64,000 bases of DNA, from the NCBI GenBank assembly GCA_045837725.1, contig JBEWZL010000066.1, positions 62,001-126,000 on the forward strand, in the 5' to 3' direction. The first letter of the stretch is position 1, and each line of letters starts with the position of its first letter. Shown here piece after piece: positions 36,894 to 48,867 of this stretch. The translations under genes and the position numbers were made by a program. This DNA is from Vermamoeba vermiformis. Lineage: Eukaryota; Tubulinea; Echinamoebida. The notes under the pieces were generated by a model. It had not been told where the DNA came from and did no database searches. It saw only the letters and a list, made by a program, of their open reading frames with translations.

Positions 36894-38220
36894 GTTGTTA
36901 TGTCTAAAATATATTATTAATAATTTTGCATAGATTATGTGCCTTAGTATTGGATTTATATCGGAATAAAATGACAGATGGAGATCTGCCGGGTTGAAAT
37001 TAATTAATTTAAATTAAAAATAATATCCTTCGTGATGTATAATAAATAGATGCCGTGGATTATGTTTTAAAGGCCCGTAGTTTTAATTTAAAATTTGTCC
37101 GGATTAGCATCCGATCTATTTACCAAAGATCAGACCGGAGTTGGCCTTTTTGAAGAAATATAACATATAAATTATGCATACCTTTTATTATCAAGGTGGT
37201 CGCTTAACTACGTATTCACAGAGAAGTTTTGCAGGATCTTCAATCTGAACTAACGTTATGGGCTCAATTTTCAGCAAGGTCGATGAATGTAGCTTGCAAA
37301 TAGACCGAAGCTACGTAGCACTTGTTGCTTCAGTCTTTCTAACTAAGAATTAAACGGAGATAAAACCAGGACAAATTTTTCTATTTTCAATTTCTCCGAG
37401 CATCAACCAATACAAACGGTTTTCACTGAAAACCTAACAAGCCGCTAACATTTTTTTGGGGATTTTGGAAAAAAAACAAAATCCGTTTTCCAATTAGGAC
37501 AGACGCGATTACATTACGAAAATAATACCACAATAAATCGTTTTAAAACGTCGTTTATTTATTTTCTGTACTACAGACAGAGACAGCTTGTTTAGGAAAC
37601 TTACCTTGGATTCGTGAATTGCTACATCCGCCTCGGCATTCCCATTGGTTGGAATCTCATTAACCTATCGTTAAGTTAGCATTTAAGATATAATAGGAAA
37701 ATCTCAAAAGGTGGAAGAGAAAATCAAGATCTGTTTTGATCGCGATCTAACGCAGAAAAGATGTTCGATTCTGAACTTAATTGATTAGGATTTTCAGTAC
37801 CTTGGCCATGACCTCGCATATCTCCATCTCTCTGATATTATCCGCCACAAACCAAGGCTCACTGCAGTCTCCCTGCTCGATCCAAAGATCCGAATCCACG
37901 CGACCCTGAAAAGTCAGAACGAACAAAGAAGAGAATAAATCTTATAGGGAGTATATGTAATATTATATTCTTCGACATAGCAATAATTTGGATGGCTTTA
38001 ATTTGCTGGATTTTCTTTTGGCTTGCGGCATTTTGAGCGTAATGATTTTTAGCTTAGATGGTTGATTTACTGAATGAATTTGACAATAAATTAATTTACT
38101 CGATTTATTACAAAGGAATTTTGAATGGTTTTTTGGTATTTTGGGTTAATTTTTCGATTTTTTTTTCGGTAGTAGGGTTAAATCCGCAAGAATATCAAAC
38201 TTTCAAAGGGAAGGATAACG
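36894..38220. other. Intergenic region with a possible small minus-strand gene
   Basis: About 1.3 kb. On the minus strand, 37912-37802 reads GRVDSDLWIEQGDCSEPW and onward to EICEVMAK. It is flanked by a TTTTCAG acceptor and joins in frame across a plausible intron to 37668-37607 (VNEIPTNGNAEADVAIHESK), followed by a GTAAGT donor. A basic start (MPQAKRKSSKLKP) lies near 38030. The terminal exon and first join are unresolved and no family is recognised. The remainder is AT-rich and featureless. Confidence 0.35.
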
Positions 38221-40040
38221 TTAATAAGTGAATCTATTGTTACCCATTTGTTGACCCATCTGTTGTTGGTAAGCTTGCTGCTGTTGTTGGTAGTACTGTG
38301 CTGCGTAGTTCGGATCGTAGGCCTGTTGGTATTGTTGGTAAGCAGCGGTAGCTGTCTGAGGCATTTGATAGCCTGCATAAGCTTGAGCTGCTTGTGTGTA
38401 GGCTGCGGTACTCGCCATAGAGGGGTACGCAGAAGCTTGTTGCGAATAAGCCTAGAATAAGACAAGAAAAGTTAGGAAATGTTGCAAGATCCGATCGGAT
38501 TCGGCACTTTGAGACTCACCTGGTAGGATTGGTTAGCAGTGGCTGGAGCGCCCGTTGCACCTCTGAACGGTCGTCCCCGGCCACGTGGTCTGCCACCAGA
38601 GCCCGAGGCTGGGCCGTATGGCTGGTAGCGGGTTTGAGGGTAATTTGATTGGGGTTGAGAAGGGTACGCGTTGTTGTAACCACCGCGACCCATGTTCATG
38701 CCTCCTTGTTGCATGTGACCGCGCATTTGACGGGTGTTGGCGGTCTTGTTTGGTGGAGGAGGCTTGGCCAAGACTACTGCCAGCTTTTGACCAGCAAAGT
38801 CTACGTCGTTCATGTGTTTCAACGCGTTCAAGCAGTTGTCGCGTTCCTTGAATTGTACGAACGCAAAACCTCGGGGCTCACCGGTATATACGTTCTTAAC
38901 AATAACACTCTACAAGGAGAAAGTAATTAGTCAATTTATGAACTTTTTGGGATGCGGATGGAGCAAATCTAGCTTACCTTTACAACTTCACCGAATTGCA
39001 TAAACAGTGACCGCAGCATCTCGTCGGTTACTGTAGTGGCGATGTTGCTAACGTACAGAGTGGTAACTTTCTCCATAATGCTCTCGTCGATTTCCTACAA
39101 AGCCAAAATTAGATCTAGCGCAACGGTAACTTTTTTTGATCTGGTCAAAAACTATGTTTGCGACGCTTACCCTATTGATGTTTTCAGCCCAAGAAATGTT
39201 CAAAGATCGTCCTTGAATTTGTGATTGCATCAAAATTTTCTTAGCGGCTTCGGCTACCTCGTGTGTAGGAAAAGTGACGAAACAAAATCCACGCGATTTG
39301 CGCGCGGGAGGAGGGCCGGTCTTCAATTCGACTCTAAAATCGGTATTTAGGACTGCTAACAAGCCTCTCAACGATTCGTGAACTTGATTTTCGCCCATTT
39401 CAATGGGAACGTTGCCAACGAAAAGTGTTAGTTTCGCATCAGCAGATTTGACTCTGCAAGGTCTACCCTAATTATTAAAATAATAATAATCGTTAGTAAA
39501 ATTAACCGGGATGATGTCGAGCATTGAGATCGTGTTACGGGCTCGTAATCTTTCTGCTATAATTTTTCAGGTCCAAATCAATTTCGAATGCAACGAACCT
39601 TTATAATAGAATTGTTGTATTCAGGAGATAAAGCTTTTTGCTGTGCTTCTCGAGTACCAAAATGAATAAAACCGTATCCTAATTCCCGAAGAAAAAAAGT
39701 AAAACTTTCAGTGACTTGATCTAACGATTATATGATTTGCGATAATTGGGGCAATTATCGAATACGTACCTTTGCACAATCCAGTGGCACGTTCTCTAAT
39801 CACGTTTACATTAACAATTTCTCCACAACCAGAGAATCTCTCACGAAGATCGTCATCCGTTACTGTTGGAACCAGGTCGCCGACAAATACGTTAAATGTA
39901 GCAACGGTGTTACTAATATTAATGGGTAAGAAATTTGAATTAAATCGAATTATTACGGCGCTCAGAAAATAAATTTACCTGTTTCCGCCGGTGTTGTAAT
40001 CTCGGATGTTTTGATCGTCGTCAGAATGTTGATCGCTCAT
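38221..40040 (-). CDS. Three-RRM RNA-binding protein with RGG-like and Q/Y-rich tail
   Basis: About 470 residues from ATG 40040 (MSDQHSDDDQN). RRM 1 has FNVFVGDLV and YGFIHFG, RRM 2 has LTLFVGNVP and RGFCFVTF, and RRM 3 has TTLYVSNIA and RGFAFVQF, so the RNP2 and RNP1 motifs are present in all three. The tail is Gly/Arg-rich (GGRPRGRGRPFRG) and ends in a Gln/Tyr/Ala low-complexity region (QQYQQAYDPNYAAQYYQQQQ). The layout resembles hnRNP R/Q (SYNCRIP) or poly(A)-binding-like nuclear RNA-binding proteins. The tail is the kind that drives condensate formation. Exon joins read cleanly. Exact ortholog unknown. Confidence 0.85.
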
Positions 40041-40269
40041 TATGTATAATTAAAATAAAATATATACAAATAATCACTTATGTGTAAGTTGTTGATGGAA
40101 TGAAAAAATAAAAAAAACGAAAACGCGAAGAACAGTTTTGTCTTTTAGCCCTGGTGGATCGAAACACGAAACGAACCAAAAAACGGATTTTTCAGCAACT
40201 ACTATGAACATACAACGAGTAAGGGTATGTACCAATGCCAGGATACAAGCGCGATTTTAGGTCTGTCCG

Positions 40270-41700
40270 TCGTATGACCAAAAGCTTTATTTACAGGGGT
40301 CGAAACAATGCGCCTGACGATAAATTTACATGGTTTTCACGTTATTTTCTATATTTCCGCCATGTGTTCCTCATTCGCATAGCTAACTGCAGATCTATTT
40401 TCAGTAATTAGCAACAAAGCCCAAAAAATTCAAATCAGCAACAAACGGTACTAATATACTAATATATGATATTCAGTAATTACCTCGAGGAGTTAGCGTT
40501 ACTCTTTTGCTAAAAATTGCAGCTAAATTGGCGTCTTCAAATAATCCAATTAACCAAGCCTCTGAAGCCTCTGTAAATAGTATTAATACAATATGTGCCG
40601 CAATATAATAGATGAGATAAAGAAAATGATTACCATGCAAGGCTTGTATTGCGGAGGATTGGAACCTCAGATCCGTTTTAAATTCTTGCGCTAATTCTCG
40701 AATTAGCCTCTGGAATGGCAATTTTCTTATCAACGGTTCAGTTGATTGTTGATATTTCCTAATCTCTCGCAGCGCAACTGTGCCTGGTTTGAAGCGGTGA
40801 GGTTTTCTGATTCCAACATCTGGTTGAGCTTTATCTTCCGTTTCCTTAGAACTTTTAGCAGCCACTGTCTTACGAGGAGCCACACCTCCTGTTGATATTC
40901 GCGATGTTTGTACCATTCTCGGAGCATTTATGGTCATTTCTAAATAAAGAAATAAAGTTACTCGAGCAAATCTACGGAGACAGTTAATTTTGTGGTGATC
41001 TTACCTCCCATTCTGTTTTCTATATTATCTTATCATCTTCCTCATCTTCTTCGTCTTCTTCATCGTCAAAATCACCTTCTAAAAGAGAATGTTCGTTACG
41101 ATCTTGATCGACACTTCAACAAAGACAAACGTACCTTCGAGGTCAACTTCAACAGTATCTTCTTCATCTTCACTAAATTGGTCTGGCTCTGATCGGAAGG
41201 AATAAATACAAACAATTTTGATATTTTAATGTAATTCGTTTTGTTTTACAAAGCCAAAAAAATCCAATCGACACAAATAAAATGAAATCGAGTATTTTGA
41301 AGTTATAAAGGCACAAAGTAACCATAGGTAATAAAGTAAGATTTATTGGAAATTGTAATTTAATTCAGATCGAAGATTCTTTGCTTACCTTGCTCTTCAT
41401 CAGGAGTCATCTCGTTTCTGACATTATTGTTATTATTCCCAACCTTGTTTTGGGAGAAATCGAGCAGTTGTTGTGCTGCAGCAAAAGTAGCTTGATCAAC
41501 TTCAGCGTTCTCCATTCGCTAATAAGATTATTATAATAATAAGTTAACTTAGGTGTTGTCAACGATTGTCTTGTGCTAAACGTTAAGCAGATAAAGAACA
41601 TATTTCTGTCTGCACGTGTACAGATTGTTTGACACTTGTCACTTTCCTCGATCGGACTGGATGTGTACTTTGTTCTCCGCGAAACTTGAGCGATGCGAAA
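40270..41700. repeat. Left arm of a large inverted repeat
   Basis: About 1.4 kb that matches the reverse complement of about 44720-46160. The match includes exons, introns, 5' flank (shared ACAACACCTAAGT upstream of the ATG) and 3' flank (shared CATTGTTTCGACCCCTGTAA). Similarity is moderate, higher in exons. The spacer holds the PPR-TrmB gene. Confidence 0.8.
40342..41515 (-). CDS. Variant histone H3 with acidic N-terminal extension, copy 1
   Basis: A six-exon histone H3 variant. Exon 1 (ATG 41515, [20 protein letters not shown]) and the next two give an acidic extension ([25 protein letters not shown]). The tail then resembles H3 as [13 protein letters not shown] and the core is [16 protein letters not shown] through [21 protein letters not shown] small last exon (40342 onward) supplies the end of helix alpha3 ([17 protein letters not shown]), aligned with canonical KDIQLARRIRGERA but extended. 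Compared with canonical H3, K4 aligns with V, K9 with I and K14 with V. Loop 1 has canonical length, arguing against CENP-A. A one-base deletion in exon 3 (about 41029-41035, relative to copy 2) gives an in-frame stop. The H3 part may instead start at the internal ATG 40937, or the assembly may be wrong. Confidence 0.8.
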
Positions 41701-41898
41701 GAATTGATGCTTATGACGTACATGTAGTAATGCAAAATTGACTGTGGCAGCATAACTTAAGCCGATGAAATGATCCAGTTGACGACCATAACACGTTTTT
41801 CTGGCTTTTCGTAGTTTTTGCCAGTGATTAAAACCGCAAAAAATTAAATATCTTCTAACAAACATTGTTAGAACCACAAGTGATCGCTTAGCAAGGAC

Positions 41899-44652
41899 AT
41901 GATGGAAAAAAAGGTAGATCTTTAATGGCGCCGCGCTCTCAGATTATTATCTAAAGTGCTAAAATATACTCAATTATAATACTATAGGCTCGAGGACTGT
42001 TTAAGAAATTTGTGCCACGTTGGGATCGTCCGATCAAATGGATTAAAAACAACGATCACACTCTGAGCGCTCAATTAGATATAGGTTCCATCGAAAGAAG
42101 GTCTAAAAAATCAGTAGATAATTATCAAGAAATTACAGCGAATATTGGGGCATCTGAAAAAATACAAGATGCGATCCAATCCGATCGCGAACCAGAACGA
42201 CAGCGGAAAAATGAGAAGGATGTAAATAATAATATTCAAAAAATCGAGTAACACCAAGACTGCAATTTCTGGTGGAAAACGAAAAAGAGAAGAAGCAGAT
42301 CCGCTCGATGAACAAATGTCGAAAAAACCTCGCATAGATATTGAACCTAAACCAAATAATAATATGGATATAGTAGAAAACAACGGTGAAGATCTTTCTA
42401 AAAAGAAGAAGCGCAATAAACGAAGAAAGAAAAAGAATCCCAACGCAGACCAACCCACATCCGAAACAAAAGAAGACGAGAATGAAGAAAATAACGAAGA
42501 AAATAATACTAATGATAACGAAGATAAAGAAACGGAATATTTGATAGTCGATGAAGACTACGCTGTAGATCCAAACGCTGAAGAAGAGCTGCCGACGAGC
42601 AAAGAAGGAATTAAAGCATTTGATTTGATCCAACAAGCGAAAAAAGAAGAAAATGTCATGAAATATAACAAATTAATATCGATGGTGCGTACAATTAGCG
42701 CCCCTTATTTTTGCGAATAATTTTATTTATTTAAAAATTTCGAAACTAAAATTCATCTCTTTAGTTTGGTACCAAAAAACAGTTAGGCTGGGCCTTGAAA
42801 ACATATCAAGCATTACTACAGCAAAAAATCAAGCCCACCGTATTCACATACACAAATTTAATCAACGCGTGCGTTAGATGCGGCGAGACCGAAGAGGCTC
42901 AAAAATTCTTGACAAAAATGCAGGCCAATAAAATCAAAGCCAACGAGGTAATTTAACAAGATATATTAAAATAGGTGCTTATATATAATCTACTATAGGT
43001 TACGTATACTGCGTTAATTAAAGGGTTGTGCCAAGACGGTCAAATTGACGAAGGAATTTCAAAGCTAGAAGACATCAAGAAATACAAAATCAAAGCTAAT
43101 ATTAGAACTTACAACACTATTTTAAGAGGTTGTTTGAGATGTGGAGATCTCGAGAATGCTAAGCGAATGTACGTACAATCAAAAGATGATGACATTTTTG
43201 ACACGTGAAAAAAATCGAACGACACGTGACAATTCAATTACGTAAAATCTTCACGTGCTATAATACAATATTACCAAATTCGATTAACCCACGTGCTTGT
43301 GACTCAAACTCTAATTTGACACGTGTCATGTAACGAATGTCAAAAATTGGATCTAACCGTTGTTTAGTTTTGAACGCATGAAGAGCGAGAAAATCAATCC
43401 AGATGTCAGTGCATATGAATATCTTATAAAAACTTATTGTCAATTCTTGCAAACCGATGAAGCGTGGAACTTGATTGAAGAAATGGAGCAGCGGTGAGTC
43501 TCGATGTTACGCACACTCTGCTGAACCTAACAATTTCCTTTTTAGGAAGTTGGAACCGTCTCCACCATCGTACTCGGCAATCGCTACTAGTGCCGCGCTG
43601 AAAGGAGACCAAGGCACGGCTATTAAGGCCATTCAAAAGGCCAAAGAGACCATCAACGCAGCGATTGAAAAAGCGAACTCTTTGCAAGGAAAAGTTAAAA
43701 ATTCCGTGCCTTTGTTCTTGAAAATGCGAAACGAAGAAGTCGAACGGGAATGCAATAGAGTCGAAGCATATTTGAACAAAGTTATAGGTACGTAAAAAAA
43801 ATTAATTTTTTTTTTCACGGATCTGATCCAAGATATTTTTTTCAAAGTTCCTCCTCCATACACTTTCCCAGATAATATGGTCGCTTTTTTGCCGCAAAAA
43901 CCTGTCCCGTCAATGATCTCTTTCCCAAGCTGTTTCCCACGAAACCAACCAATCAAAATTGAGATCTGTTCTGGTCACGGTGATTGGATCGTTGAACGTG
44001 CCAAAAATGACCCGAATTCTAATTGGGTCGGATTAGAGATCCGTCATGAACGTGTTTACCAAATATGGTCAAAAATGCGTTTTGAACAGCTCGATAATCT
44101 CATGATCATTGTACGTTACTATTTCCTTATTTTGTAATTCGATCCTAATATAGTAATTTATTAGGGTGGTGAAGCATATGCAACGTTCAAATCGTGCATT
44201 CCTGATGCGTGTCTGGAAGAAGCGTATGTCAATTATCCAGATCCACCTGTTTGGGAGCACAGCAAACAACGACTACTAAACGCACAATTTTTAACCCAAG
44301 TAAGTCATATACAATTATGTTAGTATATTTAGTGCAGGATTTAACCGATCTGGTTTCAGATCAATCGAGCGTTGAAACCGGATGCAGCTCTCGTGGTCGT
44401 TACCGACGATGAAGGCTATGGAAAATCAGTCATAAAAGAATTTGAAGGACTGACTGATATGTAAGCATTAGCACCGTACGATTATCGTCCTAGTATAGCT
44501 TATTATTTTCCGAATTTAGATTTGAATCTGCGTTTGGATCCGAGAAGTGTTTGAACAAAGTGCCGAATGGCTACGGCAGCTCTTATTTTGATCGATTTTG
44601 GACCAATGGGAAGAAGACGAAGCGCTGGTTCATGAAATACGTCAAACTGTAG
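41899..44652 (+). CDS. PPR protein fused to a TrmB-type tRNA (guanine-N7) methyltransferase
   Basis: About 670 residues in some ten exons. ATG 41899 (MMEKK) joins 41988 (ARGLFKKFVPRWDRPIKW), a short basic N-terminus that could be organellar. Next come a Lys/Glu-rich low-complexity region with KKKKRNKRRKKK, then about five 35-residue PPR units (ALKTYQALLQQKIKPTVFTY, TYTALIKGLCQDGQIDEG, RTYNTILRGCLRCGDLENAK). The C-terminal third is TrmB-like: SAM site KIEICSGHGDWIVERA and NWVGLEI, and the substrate motif VNYPDPPVWEHSKQRLL, ending at RWFMKYVKL. PPR arrays bind specific RNA sequences, so the enzyme may be directed to a chosen organellar RNA. Each join reads in frame, including a short predicted intron at about 42215-42255 with an AAG acceptor, which is the weakest. 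An intron at about 43171-43366 holds three CACGTG palindrome variants. Confidence 0.85.
43317..43328. repeat. TGACACGTGTCA palindrome in an intron
   Basis: A perfect copy in a PPR-TrmB intron, extended as TTTGACACGTGTCATG. Two imperfect copies lie in the same intron at about 43197-43208 and 43220-43231. Confidence 0.8.
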
Positions 44653-44719
44653 TAAAATGGTCTCTTTCGGATGTTCACTGTTGTCAATCAATTCAAGCAA
44701 TTCTGAACACTTCCCGGGT

Positions 44720-46160
44720 TCTTTCGCATCCGCCGAACTTTCGAACATATGATTATGCGTGAAAGGGACTAATGAAGCAGAAATTTATGAGAACAAGCAA
44801 AGTACACATCCAGTCCCATCTGAAAGTGACAAGTGTCAAAAACAATCAGAATGTAGACAGGAGTATGATCTTTAGCAAGACAATTGCTTGCAACACCTAA
44901 GTTTAATTCTTTATTCTTAATCTTGTTAGCGAATGGAGAACGCGCTAGCTGCATGGCGTGCCGCGCAGCAACTGCTCGATTTCTCGCAAAACAATGTCCG
45001 AAAAAATAACAGCAATATCAAAACCGAGAATACTACCGATGAAAAGCCAGGTGAGCAAAAAATCTTGATCTAAATTAGATTCTAAATCATTAAAATTTCC
45101 ACTAAATCTTAACTTTATTACCCACGATTACTTTGTGCCTTGATCTATCGAAAACACTCGATTTCATTTAATTTGTGTCGATTTGATTTTTTTGGCTGTT
45201 GTTTTGTAAAACGAATTACGTTTAAGCTGTTTGTATTTATTCCTTCCGATCAGAGCCAGACCAATTTAGTGAATTTCAAGAAGATGAAGAAGATACTGTT
45301 GAAGTTGATCTCGAAGGTACGTTTGTACTTGTTGAAGTGTCGATCTCGATCTTAACGGACGTTCTTCTCTTTTAAAAGGTGATTTTGACGACGAAGAAGA
45401 CGAGGAGGATGATGAAGATAATATAGATAGTATAATGGGAGGTAAGATCACACAAAATCAACTGCTTTTGTGGATTTGCTTGAATGACTTTATTTCTTTA
45501 TTTAGAAATGACTGTAAGTGCCCCGATATTAAAGCGAATATCAACAGGAGGTGTAACGTTGTGTGGCTCCTCGTAAGATAGTGCGCATCAATAGACCTAA
45601 GGAAACGGAAGCTGAAGCTCAACCGGATGTTGGAACCAGAAAACCTCACCGCTTCAAACCAGGCACAGTTGCGCTGCGAGTGATTAGGAGATATCAACAA
45701 TCTGCTGAACCGTTGATAGAAACAAAGCCATTCCGGATGTTAGTTGACGAAATAGTGGATGAATTAAAAACGGATCTGACGCTCGAACCCGCCGCGGTAC
45801 AAGCCTTGCAAGGTAATCATTTTCTTCGTTTTCTCTGTTACATTACAGCATAGAATTGTATTAATACTATTTAAAGATGCTTCAGAGGCTTGGTTAATTG
45901 GATTATTTGAAGACGCCAATGTAGCTGCGATTTTTAGGAAAAGTCCATCGATGAGTCCTCGAGGTAATTAATACAACGCATATCGTATATTATTGGTATC
46001 GTTTGTTTCTGATTTGAATTTTTTGGGCTTTTTTGCTAATTACTGACACTAGATCTTAAATTGTCTATGCGAATGAGGAACACTTGGTGGCAAAGCAGAA
46101 AATAGCCATTTATAATGTAACAAGCGCATTGTTTCGACCCCTGTAAATAAATATTTTTTG
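44720..46160. repeat. Right arm of a large inverted repeat
   Basis: The counterpart of 40270-41700 in inverted orientation, holding histone H3 copy 2. It begins about 70 bp past the 3' end of the PPR-TrmB gene. Confidence 0.8.
44933..46105 (+). pseudogene. Variant histone H3 with acidic N-terminal extension, copy 2 (frame interrupted)
   Basis: An inverted paralog of copy 1 with the same exon order: ATG 44933 ([17 protein letters not shown]), acidic exons ([34 protein letters not shown]), then MTVSAPILKRISTGGV. Here a 10-bp insertion at 45553-45562 shifts the frame. Past it, [20 protein letters not shown] and [16 protein letters not shown] continue in the H3 frame. Helix 1 is altered ([20 protein letters not shown] versus [20 protein letters not shown]), the core continues LFEDANVAAIFRKSPSMSPR, and the last exon gives DLKLSMRMRNTWWQSRK before TAG 46103-46105. 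The acidic extension is open here but broken in copy 1, while the H3 core is open in copy 1 but broken here. It may be a pseudogene, an assembly error, or a diverging second variant. Confidence 0.72.
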
Positions 46161-46572
46161 ATCGGACGGCAACCATTTCTTACAAACATGAAATTTAGTA
46201 TTAAATGCGAATGAGAAAATACGTCGCTTCCAGCTGTATTTTTTAGCCTGTAATAATGTGAGCTGATTCGTTGACAAGAAATTCGGATTAATAGCTATAT
46301 TTAATATGCGGAGCGCTTATATTTAACAGAAGTTTAAACCTGTTCGAATCGGCCTAACAGATCCGGCTCTCCAAGTAAAGGCTTGTTTAGTTCTTCATCC
46401 CCAACTGTTCTTTTTGCCCTTAACTTCAGTTTTTAAGTTATTTTTTCCTGCTACCAAGTAAACCAGGGCCGATACAAGATTGTACGCGGAATCATTGGAA
46501 CTGGCTTGGAAGTAAAAAGAACCTATTGATGTCATTAGTACTAACATAAGACCGTTATAATAATTATTATTG
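46106..46572. other. Intergenic region, H3 copy 2 to BTB-ankyrin gene
   Basis: About 470 bp between convergent 3' ends. The first 50 bp are the end of the inverted-repeat arm. Nothing else is supported. Confidence 0.45.
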
Positions 46573-48867
46573 ATTAGGGCTTACGATGTCCTAATGAAAT
46601 TTCAAATCCATCGTACGACGGATAATTATTGTGGTCAACGAGGATCTGGTCGTAACGAATGACCTTCACTTTGTCAATATTATACTGAACCTTAATTAAA
46701 CAGACCGTTAGATTATATAATAGTAGTAATAATAATTATGTATAGAAAGCTTACGCCGTGAATTTCGATTGTTTTCAGATCGCGAGCTTTGATCTGGATC
46801 AAAGTTTTATCGGCCTTATTTCTGCTTATTGCGGTTAATTCATAGGGCAGATTTAGCTTTCCAAAGAAATATCGAATAGGCCTCTTATACACATTAGCCA
46901 ACATAATGTCAAGGTATTCGCGTTTCAAACATTTTTGGATCTGCTTTTTGTCCACCCTGTCCAACTCATCCGTAACAATCTTCCAACATTCATTGCTAGA
47001 ATTATCTTTGCATCGACAGGCATGACTTATTAATGCATCGAGATCTTCTTTTTTGTCTAAATCGACCTGCAAAAATTGGATCCAATTAGCACCTTTCGAA
47101 CTAATTTTTTTTTTTCGCGCAATCAAAATTAGCTCTATTGACAATTATATATATATTAATCAGAATATTCTAAAAAATAATTAAGAAATGGTTTAAAATT
47201 GTTAATTAAGTTGTGTACCCTCGCTCCGGCCAAAATCAGTTTTTCAACAATTGTCAACGGTGCGTCGTTTTCGCTGTCTCTTGGCATATTAAAGAATGTA
47301 TCGTAGTATTGATGTTCATATACTTTTTTCAAAGCCAGCTGGCGAAAAAAAGTCAGAAATTGAGTTCCAACAATTTGACGTATTCTGAGTCGATTTATTA
47401 CCTTTAATGGCAATTCTCCGTTGTTGTTTCTTTCATTAACATCGAAATTTCGCGCGATCATTAGTGCAATGACCTCGCTGTAGAATACCGGTGAGGATCT
47501 GCAGGCTTTATGTAAGCAATTATTTCCACGCTCGTCTTTAGTACGTAACGAGATTGGTGAATTCTCGCCAAACTAAAAAAATTGCCAAATTAGGAAATAC
47601 TGTATCTTGTGTTAGATTCACGAACCATTTTCTCGAGAACTTGGATCTGATGCAACGGAGATAAGGCGCCTCTTTTAGTAGCGTTTAATACAGCGTGAAA
47701 TATTGTCTCGCCGTTGCCAATACGAAGATTGGTCAAAAAATCTACGGGAATTAATTCAAGCTGTGAAAAAATTGTTAGACCAAAGATATTTTTTTTAGAC
47801 TTACATTGATATCAAAAATGTACTGGAGCAATGATTTCGTGGCGAATATCAACGCATTAGTATCGTTATATTTAATGGCTGGTATGATATATTCGGGGTA
47901 TTCTTTCGTCGATTCAATGTACGCGTCAAATTGTTTCTTGATCCCGTTGAAAAAATACTTTGCAGCGATTGCTGATATGCCAAATAAGGCATCTGGCGTC
48001 AAATTTTCAAATTCTTCCAGCTTAATCTCCGAATCTATAAAAAAATCTCGTCAGCGTCAATTACATAATATTTCCTAATATGGAAAGTCGGTCGGTTAAG
48101 TTACGAACTTGAATAAACAAATCCCAATAAGTCTTGCATCAATTTTCCGAGCTCTTCAGCACTGATATCAATATCTAATGATATATTTGACTCGCGCGAA
48201 CTCGATTCTTGCATGCCAGAGCTAAACAGACCAGAATAGTACGTCGAAGCTAAAGAAAAGTCAGAAACTAAGGGATTTTAAGTCAAGATTACCTTTCTCC
48301 AATATTATTTGATGCGTTTTAAAATAATATTTCTTGTGTTCGTCCAAAAATATAGTAAAGTCACTCAGATCCGTTGGAGAATTTAATTTCGGTTTAAATT
48401 TTCCAATTCCATTTGTAATAGAGTTAATGGGATTCTTAGATTTAGTTGTTATATGGTTTTTAATGCCCATTAAACCATATTTCTATTGAAACAACGGTTA
48501 GATATAAAAATCAAATCCGGATTTTCAAACTTACCGAAAAAATCTCTTTGAGTTTTTCTAACTGGGCTAAATTCTCGTGTTTTGTAAGTAAAGTGCCATC
48601 GTACAAAATATTAATGAATAATTTAGCCAGTGCTTCGTCGTTCTGCAGTTCTGTAATTATTAAAACATGGTCTTGACGAGCCAAATCCGCACCCGAAGGT
48701 TCAATTTTGTTGCTCATTAGGGCATTATATAATGTTTCGCTCGTACATTTTATGATAATTTTATGGCATTTAATCTTTGCTGCTGAAGGATTGTTGCTCG
48801 TGTGAATGACCAGATCGCAACAATGCTCAGTGTTGAAAAGCGAGCTAAAATCCAGTGAATTTGCCAT
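46573..48867 (-). CDS. Double BTB protein with ankyrin-like repeats
   Basis: About 590 residues in roughly eight exons from ATG 48867 (MANSLDFSSLFNTEHCCDLV). BTB 1 covers about residues 8-115 (CHKIIIKCTSETLYNALMS). BTB 2 begins at LSDFTIFLDEHKKYYFKTHQ and ends near DLLGFVYS. Ankyrin-like units follow (NGETIFHAVLNATKRGALS, GNNCLHKACRS, NERNNNGELPLKVI, LILAGARVDLDKKEDLDALI); the last joins across an intron of about 150 bp (47224 to about 47072). The C-terminus is a compact unassigned domain ending SLGHRKP. The expected role is a cullin-3 adaptor with the ankyrin region as binding surface. No frame break is seen. Confidence 0.75.

Noticed and set aside
40342-41515. Reading the H3 variant as a centromeric CENP-A/cenH3
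   Set aside because: Loop 1 has canonical H3 length and the core is close to ordinary H3; cenH3 usually has a longer, diverged loop 1.
42133-42636. 167-codon minus-strand frame rich in Phe and Ile that looks membrane-like
   Set aside because: It is the mirror of the Lys/Glu-rich low-complexity part of the PPR-TrmB gene, so the hydrophobic look is a composition effect.
46330-46370. GTTCGAATC-like sequence resembling a tRNA T-arm
   Set aside because: No matching acceptor, D or anticodon stems could be folded around it.
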